A stretch of 64,000 nt of DNA. Origin: Phaffia rhodozyma (Eukaryota; Basidiomycota; Tremellomycetes; Cystofilobasidiales; Mrakiaceae). Each line of letters starts with the position of its first letter. Within the stretch, counting starts at the first letter, position 1. Below are positions 1 to 17,413 of this stretch, piece after piece. The notes under the pieces were generated by a model that made no database searches, had not been told where the DNA came from, and worked only from the letters and a program-made list of their open reading frames with translations. The DNA lies in NCBI GenBank assembly GCA_014706385.1, contig JACGZH010000002.1:2170001-2234000 (forward strand), read 5' to 3'. The position numbers and the translations under genes are program-made.

Positions 1-4903
<4,903 letters not shown>

Positions 4904-5025
4904 CGTCAGCCTCTCCGAGGCTACAGAGAGAAGATGTCAAAAGAAGAAAGACTTGAGAGAGTGACCGATATAGGATGGATGAAGATTAAAGATTCGAGGT
5001 GTCGGTTGTGGGCCGGACGCTGATG

Positions 5026-5059
5026 ACGCGTCGACGCGTCTTTCCTCTTTCGCCACGTG
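5026..5059. promoter_or_regulatory. Paired ACGCGT boxes and a CACGTG E-box in the RecQ/PAN6 divergent promoter
   Basis: Two perfect ACGCGT hexamers (5026-5031 and 5034-5039) lie two bases apart, followed by CACGTG at 5054-5059. They sit in the 311-bp gap between the helicase and PAN6 start codons. ACGCGT is the MluI cell-cycle box bound by MBF-type (Mbp1/Swi6) factors at fungal G1/S genes, which would suit a DNA helicase. The sites are seen; binding is inferred. Confidence 0.5.
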
Positions 5060-5214
5060 TACCTCTTTTTTTCTTTCTTTTCCTCTTCTTTCCTGCTTAA
5101 CCCCAACGGTCATTCCATCCTGGTCTTCCACTCGACATCACTTTATTGATCTCTTGACCTTTCAACCTCACACACTATCAAAACACTCTCATCTGAGAAC
5201 CAGGGACCGAGATA

Positions 5215-6686
<1,472 letters not shown>

Positions 6687-7150
6687 AGCTCCCTCTTGAA
6701 ACTTTTGCTTCCTCTTCTTCAACAAAATAATAACTCGAACGAGTAGTCATTGAAGAGTTTGTTTAGAAACATATGTATATATCAAATTACTAAGCAATCA
6801 GACAAGCAATGAATGTACAATACACCAAAAGAGCTGAAATCTCCGGAACAAAGGCCACATCTAAAGAGAAGAGATTCAAAATAAATGAACAAACAAACAG
6901 CCAAAAAGGAAAGAGCAGGAGCGTGAGGGATGTTGAGATGCATGATCCCGCTTTGTCAAACCCTCCTCCATGATACATTTGGAGCAGAGTGTATGAGAGC
7001 ATGACTGGACGTTGTGATTATAGTACCCATGAACCAAGAATTGGCGCAAGCCACATGAGGATTGATTAACACTTCGATAAGGACCACTCTCCTACTATCT
7101 CGTCCAGGAAGTGATTAAGCTTCCCATGTCTATGTACCTCATTCAACAAG
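6687..7150. other. Convergent 3' intergenic region
   Basis: Lies between the PAN6 stop and the stop of the minus-strand orphan. It is AT-leaning with no supported reading frame or RNA gene, and probably holds both 3' UTRs and polyadenylation signals. Confidence 0.5.
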
Positions 7151-8173
7151 TTATACGCTGGGCGGTACATCCTCGGCGGGCGTCGGTTCAACCTCGTTCG
7201 AGGGAGGAGGAGATTTCTTTTTATTGAATGACTTCGATGATCTGGAGGACCGATGTTTCGACTCTGATGAAGATGCGGATGACGATGATGAAGATGAAGA
7301 AATAGAAGCTAATGGACCTGGAGTCGATGACGGTTCGAGCTCCGGGATATTGGGTTCGGCCAAGTGTGTTGAGGCGGAGGTGGATGTTGGGAATGGGTAA
7401 GCTCTAGCTGTTGGCAAGGTTGATGAGGATGGGGATGGTGATGTTGATGTTGTCATGTTGGGAGATCGTCTCGTGAGCGGAGCGCTCAAAAACGCACCCC
7501 ACTCTGCCTCTCCCTCTCCTTCTCCTTCTCCTTCCTCTCTCCTTTCTTCTTCGTCCGTTCTTTGCTTTGCTTGATAAACTTCAGTTGGATCGATGAATAT
7601 ACGATCAGGTAGCGTGTCTATCGTTCTCGATCGTCGATCGACGTTGCTGTCCCGATCAACCCCGTTGTCGTTAAATATTCTAGTCTGATCCTCTATTTGC
7701 CAATCAATCACAGGATCCTCCAAGAAATCTCTCTCGTCATCAACTCCCTCCTCCACTTCAAGGCTTAGACGTTCACCTCTCCCAGCGATCAGACGACCTA
7801 ACCAGCTCCTCCAAGCTCCCCTAGGGTTTCGTTCTCTCGAACTCCTTTTTGAGGTTCCGAATTGACTACGAAGTGAGAGCGCGTCGGAACCCCAAGCAGC
7901 GGCATCGTCATCAGCGTCGTCCCGATGGTTGCCATGTTCTGAAGAAAAGGCAGGAAGTAGACTATCTAGGGTGTCTCTCGGAAAACCAAGTTCGTCCGAT
8001 GATGATTCTTCGGATGGGCGTCGAGAGAAGGAAGGGAAGCAGGTGAAGCAGAGCGTGAGGCACGACGTAAAATGATCGGACAGAGTAAAGGTAATGCCGG
8101 ACGAAGGAGGATTCCTCGGTGGATAACTCTTGCTCCGTCTGTGTCGACTGAACTGTGTAGGTGCTATAGACAT
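7151..8173 (-). CDS. Ser/acidic-rich protein of unknown function
   Basis: A single open frame of about 340 codons, starting at the ATG of MSIAPTQFSRHRRSKSY; the longer frame upstream begins with a non-ATG codon. The protein has a basic, Ser-rich N-terminus, a short Cys/Phe/Leu-rich stretch (CLTLCFTCFPSF, residues about 38-49), an acidic middle (DDADDDAAAWGSD), a basic-aromatic patch (RGAWRSWLGRLIAGRG), a Gly-Glu repeat and a long Ser-rich tail. I recognise no enzyme or domain. Composition suggests a mostly disordered protein. It is tail-to-tail with PAN6. The frame being open for over 1 kb supports coding; an additional upstream exon cannot be excluded. Confidence 0.6.
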   Translation of the reverse strand: MSIAPTQFSRHRRSKSYPPRNPPSSGITFTLSDHFTSCLTLCFTCFPSFSRRPSEESSSDELGFPRDTLDSLLPAFSSEHGNHRDDADDDAAAWGSDALSLRSQFGTSKRSSRERNPRGAWRSWLGRLIAGRGERLSLEVEEGVDDERDFLEDPVIDWQIEDQTRIFNDNGVDRDSNVDRRSRTIDTLPDRIFIDPTEVYQAKQRTDEEERREEGEGEGEGEAEWGAFLSAPLTRRSPNMTTSTSPSPSSSTLPTARAYPFPTSTSASTHLAEPNIPELEPSSTPGPLASISSSSSSSSASSSESKHRSSRSSKSFNKKKSPPPSNEVEPTPAEDVPPSV

Positions 8174-8474
8174 ATGAGATGATGGACGAATCGTACAACA
8201 GAATGATTCTACCAAACGCGCGGTTTCTTTTTTCGGTTAGAGCTTTTGACTGCGTCTTTCATGGGGTTACATGGAAGATCTCATTATCAAGACTTTTCGA
8301 AGCCAGAGAAATCTCTGTGCATGGTTCAAACAGATCTCATGAATCTTGAGCTTGAACCAAGGTATACAGCCAAAAGAGAGAGAGAGAAGAAGAGAAGTAA
8401 AGCGAACGAGACAAATAGAGATCACGTCCAATATTGCTCGTGGATAATCAATGAAGAAATAAACTGAAGGCCTT
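8174..8474. other. Intergenic region upstream of the orphan gene
   Basis: About 300 bp between the start of the Ser-rich orphan and the stop of the GST-like gene, so it should hold the orphan's promoter. No motif stands out. Confidence 0.4.
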
Positions 8475-9785
8475 CATATCGCCCAACGCCATGTGTGTTG
8501 GTAGAGAGATTCCGATTCTGACTGCGACTTGTCTTCCCACTCATCGTCGTCTTCAGGGTATTCAATCGCTCTTGCTCTATCATAAGCAGCTAGATTGGGT
8601 CGAAGAGAATTTTCTGAAAAGACGGGAGCAAGCTTAGGATGCTCTACCATTCTATAGAACGAACAAACATCAAGAGCGTCAAATTGCTTTTCGATATTGT
8701 TTGCGGGAAGGGAAGCACGAGGGTAAATCTACAAAGAGAGATATACCTTTGGTGGTACTGGCCTATGCCATACTTTTCGGGTTTATGGAGTCCATAGGTG
8801 AGCACGGAAGTGATGACGATGTCAGCTAAGGTGAGCTGCTCTCCAAGAACATAAAATCGCATAACAAAGTGCTCCGAAAGGCGACTTATGGCACCTTGGC
8901 CTCTCTCCATTAAATGCTGAACAACGGGTCGGTCGAATAGAGAAGGCATAAATTGAGACTCAGTCCATAAGTTAGCATCTTCTCTCTGTGATGAGATTTA
9001 TGGGGAGAGGAAGCCGACAAGGGCATGACCGTGATACCAGTTGACCCACCAGAACATAGAACATTGGGATCTCGGCTTGCTCATTGCCCAAGTCATCTAT
9101 TTTCATGTCTAATTCATGCTCGGCAAAAGAGATCCACTGGTCGACCAGTGCGGCATCTTGCATGTCGGAAGGAATGAGACCGCATTCAGGCGCCAGACGA
9201 GCAACTATCATTATCAGTCAGTCATCATCGATTTGATTGACGGTGAGTAAAAGCAAGGAATGATATCCCACAGTGTTAGTGAATGATCGATGGCATTATC
9301 GCCATTATTGAGACAAGAGAGGCATACGGTAGTAAGCGATAGTTGTGCCGCCTGTAAGGAAGAACCCATCCTGTTCAAACGCTGGAACTTTGCCCGAGGG
9401 AAACTGAGCAAAGAACAAATAGTATGATAACAATGGCAGCGATAGCGACAACGGCAGAAATAATGACCGGATCGAATTAGATGTCAGTAAACCGGCGATC
9501 CTATTTGCTTAGACTAGTGTCTCAAGCGTTGATCTGATCAGAACTGTATGACTCTTCCATGATACGGAAACGGACCTTCTTGAGGTACTTCTCCTCTTTT
9601 TCTTCGCCGCATTGTATGATGACTCGCTTAAGGGTAAGGCCAGCAAAAGCCGCTGTGGCTAAAACCAGATGGCTTTCGACCGAAGGGTCGGCTGTTCGTC
9701 ATAAATACAAGACTGTGAGTGCAGTTCAGATAGAACGAAGTCATCGTGTATCAGGAGAAGACCATGCACGAGACATCGAGACCAT
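8475..9785 (-). CDS. Glutathione S-transferase-like protein (EF1B-gamma N-terminal type)
   Basis: Exons rejoin to a GST fold. A thioredoxin-like half contains VLATAAFAGLTLKRV (about 9610-9660), then FPSGKVPAFEQDGFFLTGG (about 9350-9410), the hallmark of the EF1B-gamma GST domain. An alpha-helical half follows with VDQWISFAEHELDMKI (about 9100-9150) and LGEQLTLADIVITSVLTYG (about 8800-8850). The final exon ends in an acidic tail (EYPEDDDEWEDK) and TGA at 8477-8475. The C-terminal EF1G domain of true elongation factor subunits is absent, so this is a stand-alone GST-like protein of translation-factor type rather than eEF1B-gamma itself. The first exon is uncertain: an ATG at 9785 spliced with a GTGCAT donor restores frame, but the start may differ. 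Confidence 0.7.
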
Positions 9786-10452
9786 CAGCCTACCAGGTGA
9801 ACGCACGAAACATGTACAGAAGTCCAATGTTCATATCTTTGATAGCTGAGAGCATCGGTAAAGAAGTCTAGGTTTGTTTATATACAAGAACGAAGAGTCA
9901 GAAGTAAGGTGACTCAGAGCTACCGAAGACCGCCACTAAGTTCTGATGAGATCGATCTAGTCAATACCTGATTCAAGACTTGTTTGTCAAGATAGTTCAG
10001 TAAAGCGAATGAATCGATAACGAATGACTCGACAGCGCACTCTATCATAAGCGAGAGGATAAAAAAGAGAAGGAGATATTACCCATCCACCTCGATCTGA
10101 GACCATTAATGATACCATGAAGCTATAGAACGCTAAAATGAGGTGAGCATAGTCAATCGCGCGCATACTCGTCCATCTCAGAGTGCGCTCTGTTTGTGTT
10201 AGTGTATCCATCCCCCAAGAATTGTCAGTCCTAGCTGCAAGGCAATAACGAATACATGAGCCTCTCAAAGAGACCGTTTGCTCTTTCGATGGTCTCTGCT
10301 CGATATCTACAGACAAACGTTCCAGATGTTGATGATCTCTGGGTGGGCAATCCCAGGATGACTAAGCAGAATGTTGTTATCTCGACCGCTACCAGGATAT
10401 CTCAAGATGAGACAACGACCCATCTCACCATACACCCATCTATCTTCTCAAC
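9786..10452. other. Intergenic region between the GST-like and nuclease genes
   Basis: About 670 bp of divergent promoter space. Short frames on both strands show no recognisable protein features, and I found no tRNA-like cloverleaf. Confidence 0.4.
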
Positions 10453-12326
10453 ATGCTTCCATCGCTCATCTCAATCGTTCCTCTAGCTATTGCTCTCTCT
10501 CAACCAGTGTCTGCTTGGTCTGCTATCGGTAAAGCCTTTCATTTATCTTGGTCAGACCGAGGGAAACGAGAACTGACATCTTGCTCTCCATCTCCACACA
10601 GGTCACGAAATCACAGCGACCATCGCACAGGCTCATCTTACTCCTCAGGCCCTGAGCGCTATCGCCCAGATTCTTCCAGACTACTCAGACGGACATCTAG
10701 CTCCCATTGCTGCTTGGGCAGATTCGATTCGATGGGCTCACCGAGAGTGAGTTTCTGTCTACGGTGTCTTTTCTACTCTGAATTTGAAGATTGTGGACCT
10801 GATATAATCATTCCCGTAACGACCAAAGGACATCTGGCTTACATTATGTCAACGCAATCGGAGATGATCCTGGAGGGCCTGATGGATGTTCCTTTGGGGA
10901 ACATGGTTGGGTCGATAAGGATCGAAATTTGTTGGCTGGGGTGGGAAATTACACCTGGAGGGTAAAGGAAGGCGAAGGGTTCGTTCATCTCTATTCAACA
11001 TACCTAGCTAGGAGCCTTCATCAAATTGATCCTAGTCATGTTATTGACATCTTAACGTCTGGGATAAACCCAGAGATATTCCCTTGAGATTCCTCGTCCA
11101 TTTTCTGGGTGATCTTCATCAGCCTCTTCATCTGGCAGGAAAACAACGAGGTGGCAATCAACGTTCGTGCATCCTCTGATCTGGTTAAAAATATATATTT
11201 CTGTTTACACACGCAACGGTCTTTCTTACTATCCGCTTTGGATCCTTAAACCTCGACAGAAATCGTCAAGTTTGAAGGCCGACGATCAAAGTAAGTTTCT
11301 CCTCAAATCCCATTTTTGTTACTGAACCTTAGGACTGACTTGGCCATGTTCTCATGTCTCTGATAACAGCCTCCATAGTGTGTGGGATGGTCTGCTGATT
11401 CAAAAATCCATCCGAGAACTTGGCAACTACACCACTCCCTTGCCTTCGTTCGTTCATGATTTCACTCTTCCTTATCGAATCTTTATCGGGACTGACCAAA
11501 GCGTTGCCAATATTCCTCTTACAGAAAACGAATAGAGAAAGCATTGCGCGGAAAGATCTACGACCCTTATATCCGATTCATAATCACTGAAGGTACTCTT
11601 TTTCTTCTTCTTTCTCTCTTTCTCTCTTGTCTCGAGTTTGTAACGTTTCTAATCAATCTATTGAGTTTCAAAGGGATTCGAGGAATCTGGCGAAACGAGT
11701 CCCTCACTTGGGCTGAATGTACCCAATATGCCTCCTCCGTGCCCTATGATGTCTCGACGTCTTTTTCTGAGAAGCTCATCCGAAACCTGAGTCTATTCAT
11801 GTTCACTCCCTCCAAGGTTGCTTCATTCTTTACCCAGCTATCAGTGTCTGACCCAGGGATAGGCGCCTATCCTGATAAATATGAGCGGGACAACTCGCTT
11901 CCTGTTTGCCCTTGGGAGTGGGCTAAAGAGTCTCACCCGTTCGTTCAACTCTTTACTTCATCTTTCTTGAGACGCAAAAGTGTGTGTGTTATGATGGTCT
12001 AAAATTTTGTTGTCGACTCTAGTATCAATTGCAAGTATGTCTGGCCGATGAACCTGCAGACTTTGGAGGAGCTAAACACCCCCGAGTACTATGGCCGATT
12101 GAAAGCAGATTGGGTAGTCGAGAAGCAGCTGGCTCGAGGTGGTCGTACGTTCTTGTCTCCTCTTTCCCTGCGTGCTTGCCGGACTGGTACGCTTAGGCAA
12201 GAAAGCGATATGAGCTGACAGATTTTTTTTCTCCTTATACGATCAGTCCGATTGGCGGCGGTGTTGAATACCCTATTCGACAGTGAGGCTAGAGCGACAG
12301 GTTCGGTCTACCCTCTGGAGGACTAA
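10453..12326 (+). CDS. Secreted S1/P1-type single-strand nuclease
   Basis: A zinc-dependent nuclease cleaving single-stranded DNA and RNA, exported by a signal peptide (MLPSLISIVPLAIALSQPVSA). Cleavage after ...VSA would leave Trp as residue 1, which in the family coordinates zinc through its backbone and is followed by GH, as in WSAIGHEITATIAQ. Later exons carry LAPIAAWADSIRWAH, LRFLVHFLGDLHQPLHLAG (the HFxGDxHQPLH zinc motif, around 11090-11150), SVWDGLLI (11375-11395) and C-terminal YVWPMNLQTLEELN (about 12035-12075). There are multiple short introns. The stop is TAA at 12324-12326. Its 3' end faces VMA12. The family is certain; which S1, P1 or P2-like paralogue is not. Confidence 0.9.
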
Positions 12327-12666
12327 CAAACGACCACGAGTCTATCTGTTTAGTTGGCCTTCTTGTCCGCTTCCCGTTATCTATATTGTACTCAACATCC
12401 AACTCCAGGATGCGACGTCGAGTCCTAGTTGTATATTCTTCTCTGCTTGTCTCCTTGACCATCTCATGCACATACATTCCGTTATCTTTCCTGCATTCTC
12501 CATCAATACCTACTCTTCAACCATCTTTCTCCTCTTTTTCTTCAAGTTGTATGGATCTTCTTATGTAATCGAACTGTTTCATCTCTAACATTGTGAATGA
12601 TATTCCGACAATCTGATTTACTGAAGAGTGCAAGAAAAAAAGCTCTATCAAGGGTATCTTTTATAT
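12327..12666. other. Convergent 3' intergenic region
   Basis: T-rich region between the nuclease and VMA12 stop codons. The frames here are low-complexity Ser/Leu/Phe artefacts. It probably contains overlapping 3' UTRs. Confidence 0.45.
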
Positions 12667-13914
12667 TCAGGATGCTTTTTTACGGCTAAGCTTTCTATTC
12701 CGAAGAACGTCGTCTTCTTCCCTCCGACTGTCTTCTATCAATTGCACTCCTTCCCCATTCTCGGTCTCGGTCTCGGTCTCGGTCTCACCATCTAGAGTCC
12801 TTCGAACCATGGGAACGCCCATCGTCAGACCAGTCTTCTCCCATCTAGCCAACGCAGCTGCGTCCCTCTTCTTTCTACTGGAAGCTTTCTGGAAGTGAAT
12901 AACGTAGAGGGTCGTTTCGACGGCCGCTATGAATATGAAGGACAGAAAAGTGAGGAGGACTGTCTGGTCGACATAGAGTGATGATGAGGGAGGGTAGAAG
13001 AAGTAAGCATGGACGGTCATCAGACATCAAAAGGGGGCCAGAACAAACCTTATTGAGACTCCAACCTGCGCTTCCTGTTCCCAACCACCAAACTCCACCT
13101 GCTACACCTCCGGAGGAGAACAACACGTTCAACACTGCTGTCACTTCTTTTCCTACCCCTGATCTTACTTCTTGAGCGAACGACTTCTCTACGTTTTCTC
13201 CGGTTGGTGATGTCAATGAAGATGACGTGGTGGCGGATGGTAGGTAGGGTGACGGGAGACTAAAGGGCGATGTCGATGGAGCGGGTGGCCGAGTGATGTT
13301 TGGTGGAAGGAGTGTCTGAGTCAATGAGAGCAAAGTATGTGGATGATATCTTGAAGGATCTGCGTAAGAATCCAACGATGCACCTCCGCTTCGATCAGTA
13401 AAAGAGGAAAGAAGAAGACGGCCCGAAGGTCGAAAGAGAGGACAAACCTAGACCAGCCAGTTCTACTTTTTCACGGCCTCCATCATTTGCCTCGGTAAGA
13501 ACACACCAGTATCCCAGCTCTCTTATTAACCCATGCTCAATTCCTTGCGGCTTATCTACCGCTGGGTCCAGAGACGAAGGAGATTCGAGTGCTTCTGAGA
13601 GTCTGGTCTCTAGCTTCGGGGGGAGAATCGAAAGAGGCAATGAAGGAGAAAGAAGGGAAGAAAGAGTCAAACGGAGGGATTCGGTGAGCTCTACATAGGT
13701 CTTCAATGTCTTGTCCATCCTCCTATTGACCGTAAAGGTCTCAGCAATCAATGACGATGATGATGATGATGGCGGCAGATGATGGAGGATGGCTGCTCGG
13801 GCCGAGAAGACTCCCAAAGATGATGGAAGGATCCGGTTAGTAACCGAAACCCAAAGATCGGATTGACTCGATTTTGTTACTCATCATCATCATCATCATC
13901 ATCAACACCACCAT
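12667..13914 (-). CDS. VMA12: V-ATPase assembly factor of the Vma12/TMEM199 family
   Basis: An ER membrane factor needed to assemble the V0 sector of the vacuolar proton ATPase. The C-terminal half shows the family pattern: EVRSGVGKEVTAVLNVLFS leading into a first membrane span (GGVAGGVWWLGTGSAGW, about 13060-13130) and, after an intron, a second span (VLLTFLSFIFIAAVETTLYV, about 12905-12965), then a basic tail (SSRKKR) and a short Glu-Thr repeat. The N-terminal part (13395-13817) has helical segments. No ATG lies in the exon containing ARAAILHH. A 70-nt intron with a TACTAAC branch site joins it in phase to an upstream ATG at 13914, giving MVVLMMMMMM from an ATG microsatellite. That start is inferred. 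It diverges from BNA1 by only 57 bp. Confidence 0.8.
13881..13903. repeat. CAT/ATG trinucleotide microsatellite
   Basis: An uninterrupted run of CAT on the plus strand (ATG on the minus strand) falls at the proposed VMA12 start and inside the VMA12-BNA1 divergent promoter. Copy-number change would alter a run of Met residues and promoter spacing. Confidence 0.75.
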
Positions 13915-13971
13915 CCTTTCATCCATTAGCTCGCCATTCTTCTCTCTTTTCTCTCTACAGAGGTCTCAGTA

Positions 13972-15076
13972 ATGACGCTTAGCAAACCGATCAATTTCCC
14001 CAAGTGGCTGGAAGAAAACTCGCACAAGCTCAAGCCACCGGTGGGTAACTTTTGCCTGTACGACGGCCAGGATCATATCGTCATGGTTGTTGGTGGACCG
14101 AACACCAGAAAGGATTGTCAGTATGCTTCATCTAGGCGCCTTTGCCCGAGTGCTCCTATCGAGAGAGAGCAGGATAGGAGTTGCTTATGGAGAGAAAGAG
14201 AAATCATAGGAACCTAGCTGAGAATCGTCAACCCCATCGTTCCGTACATACATCCAGACCACTTCAACGAGACAGAGGTTCGTCGATGTTCCATTGGAGA
14301 CACACGATGAGTCATATACTTATACCGAACTCTCTACATTTTCACTTTTGCACAAATACGTTACACCGCAGGAATGGTTCTATCAATACAAAGGCCACAT
14401 GATTCTTAAAGTCGTCGACGACGGAGAGTTTAAGGATATTCGAATTGACGAGGGAGAAATGTTCATGTTGCCAGGTTTGTTCGATGATCGTTGATTCCCC
14501 TGTCCGCTTCACAGTATCTTCCTCAGAGGGACATGTCAGATGTTGACCAAGATTTCTTTCATTTCAATTGACCCTGTAGGAAACACTCCGCACAACCCCT
14601 GTCGATTTGCAGACACTATCGGACTCGTCGTTGAGCGGGTCAGGCCCAAAGAATCTATTGGCAAGTCCCTATCGTTATGTATTGCAATGTGTTTGAGGTG
14701 TCCAACTTATGCAGGAAGAAGATAACTAACTAAAGACATATTCATTTGGATCTTTAATTGCTACCACCTCTTATAGATTCTCTACAGTGGTACTGTCAGA
14801 ACTTGGAGGCTCACCCCGAAGGACCGTTCATTGTCTACAAGGAGTCTTTCCACGTGACGAACTTGGGTAGCCAGTTAAAACCTGTTATCGAGGTCAGTCT
14901 ATATCTCTGTCAATTCTTACTGGACACCACTGCCGCATTTTCGGCAGTATCGAAACACCACTAACTAAAATGCTTCGAACTTGCAAATGAACGAAACGAC
15001 GAATATAAAGGCATGGATGTCGGATGAGGAAAGAAGAACGTGCAAAAAGTGTGGACATGTGAATGCTCCGAAATAA
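13972..15076 (+). CDS. BNA1: 3-hydroxyanthranilate 3,4-dioxygenase
   Basis: An iron-dependent ring-cleaving dioxygenase of the kynurenine route from tryptophan to NAD. The first exon begins [19 protein letters not shown] and reads [15 protein letters not shown] and [11 protein letters not shown]. Further exons carry [18 protein letters not shown] (about 14372-14425), [26 protein letters not shown] (about 14580-14635), [16 protein letters not shown] and [16 protein letters not shown]. The last exon (from about 15011) ends [15 protein letters not shown]. The metal ligands expected in the cupin core are present: Glu in EWFYQYKGH and His in NTPHNP. The CxxC near the C-terminus is typical of fungal and bacterial forms. 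Stop TAA at 15074-15076. Identification is secure. Confidence 0.95.
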
Positions 15077-15357
15077 TGAAACCCTTGGCGCTGCCTCTAT
15101 GAGAGAGCATCTGCCTCCCGACGGATGTTGGTTGTCATTTTGGATATATGTTATGCTTCTATTTGTTTCTGTGATATGCTTGTACGCTTGCCAGATGATC
15201 ATTGTCTTTATCCGGCGGAGTCGGGCCGGTAGAGGAAAAGAACACGATTTCATTTTCTAGCCTTCTATCTTCTTTCATCTTTGAACCCATCACCCATCAG
15301 CCCAACCTTTCATTCTTCTCTCTTCTTAAGGAAAAGCAAACGACACGTATTAGAACT

Positions 15358-16816
15358 ATGCCTGCTGAACCTCTTTGTCTCGTTCGAGGATCTATCAGTT
15401 CGTCAGATTCCCTTCTTCGCACTGACCACTCTGCGTATTTTTCCTCCTCTCGACTCAATTCTCAACTAGTCTTCTATTTTCTATTTTAACCTGCCATGTC
15501 CTACGACTTATCACTCACACAGATGTCGATGAATTCTTTCATCTCCCTCATATTGTTCGACCTGGAGAGACAATTTCTTCAACCTCTCTCTCTCGTCGGG
15601 CCGGTGGAAAAGGAGCGAACCAAGCATGTGCTGTTGCTCGATCTGCCGGAGGACCCGTTCGTTTGATCGGAGCTGTCGGTGCAGATGGAATCTGGGCAAA
15701 GGACCTTTTAGAATCCTACGGGGTCGATGTAGATGGTGTCGTTGTCCAAAAGGATGGTGTGACAGGAAGGGCGGTGATTCAGCTTGATGGAGAAGGAGAG
15801 AATTGTATCAGTACGTATCATTGGTGAACGTTCCCTCCCAAGATCATCTAGAGTTGACTATGTTCATCTGGGCATCCGGGTGCTTCCCTTCTTACTCAAC
15901 AGTCCTCTACCAAGGAGCGAACCATGCCGAGCTCCCACTTCCTTCCGAGTTTTCTCCTCGACCAAGTCATTTGTTGCTTCAAAACGAAATTCCTCTCCCT
16001 CAAACCCTCCATTACCTCTCTCTCTGTCCTCCTACATCCTCTTCATCCGAAGGGACGTCCGCGATCTTCAACCCGTCGCCTATGCTTTCCTCGGAAGAGA
16101 TTGCTTCATTCCCATGGTGGAAACTAGGATGGCTGATCGTTAACGAAGGCGAGATGGAGGATCTCCTCAAAGACCTCTCTTCCTCTTCGGATTCTTCTTC
16201 TCCATCAGCAGATATAAAACATCTGAAAGAATCAATCGAGACGATTGGGGAAGCTGCGCCCGAGAAATACGAGACCTTCCTTCCCACACTCCTTCAACTG
16301 GCTCGACATAAGTCCCTTCAACCACCCGCCGGATCACACAAGACGACTTCACCTTCTATCGTCCTCACTCTGGGCTCTGCCGGCTCGTTCGCTCTTCTCT
16401 CTCCTTCTGGACCTAGTGGTCGATACGGTTTGATCTACACGCCAGCTTCGAAGTTACAAGGCGAGACCAGAGATACCACAGGCGCAGGCGATTGTTTTGC
16501 TGGGTTCCTCGTCGGTGGGCTGATGAGATTGTTGGGTGAAGGAAAGTCCGAGAGCGATCAACAAGGAATGAGAGATGTGATGAGAGTCGCCACCCAGGTT
16601 AGTCTATACCGTCTTTCTATCGTCTTTCCCTCTTACACGTACCTTCTCTCTCTCTCTCTCTCTCTTCCTTTTTCAAGCATGAATACATCTGACATCACAA
16701 TGATTACGGTCCGACTGGCGGTCTTATAGGCAGCAGGAATGTGCGTAGAGAGCCACGGAGCGCAAGAGGCCGTTCCTGAAATGAAATCTGTCCAAGCTCG
16801 ACTAGCCGCTCTCTAA
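15358..16816 (+). CDS. RBK1: Ribokinase (PfkB family)
   Basis: Phosphorylates D-ribose to ribose 5-phosphate. Exon 1 encodes MPAEPLCLVRGSI and is joined through an unusual GTTCGT donor (15398) to NVDEFFHLPHIVRPGET. This is followed by SRRAGGKGANQACAVARSAG (the PfkB signature-1 region), LIGAVGADGIWAKDL and GVTGRAVIQLDGEGEN. The C-terminal half contains VLTLGSAGSF and the catalytic DTTGAGDCFAGFLVGGLM (about 16476-16530), with the GAGD catalytic Asp intact. The last exon ends SVQARLAAL with TAA at 16814-16816. A Ser-rich insertion (DLSSSSDSSSPSAD) sits before the ATP-binding half. It follows BNA1 on the same strand after only 281 bp. Identification is secure. Confidence 0.93.
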
Positions 16817-17413
16817 GATGAAAACGTGTTCGGAACTCGATGATCTGCCTTTCTGTCGCTCATCTCGTATCCTGAGTGGCCTCCTGTTGTATCTATCTCT
16901 AACCGTCTGATAGTTGTCTCTTGTCTCCACCACCCCCCCCCCCCCTTTTTATTCCAGAAGAGACTCAAAAGACACCTATAGGAGACAGATAGGATCGAAT
17001 TGATATATTGTAGATGTCTCTCAGAGGAAGAAACCACGGTCACAATGTGAACACGACGGCGAGGATAGACAAGTGATTGTGTTGACATTTGATCAATCTG
17101 AAAAATCAGATCCTAAGTTTGATATACATAAAGAAGGAACAGTGTAGGGTGCAAAACAAAGTGGGGGGAGAATTAGAGTCTTGAGACTTGGTCAGGATAT
17201 CTAAACATGTTAAAACAAGGAAGGGAAGAGACATATAAAGAAATCGAGGGAAAAAAAACATAATTTATGATGTATAGTGTGATAGAATGAAAGAAAAAGT
17301 TTACATACGAAATGACCAAACCCCACGCCCAAGGTATGTGAAAAGGGTGAAGAAGAACAAAAAGAGCCAAAAGAATGAGAAGATGAGAAGAGAGAGGAGA
17401 CATGGTACGCTAT
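16817..17413. other. Convergent 3' intergenic region with a C13 tract
   Basis: Lies between the RBK1 stop and the stop of the large minus-strand orphan. It holds a 13-base poly-C run (16933-16945) flanked by T's, and AT-rich stretches. No supported gene. Confidence 0.5.
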
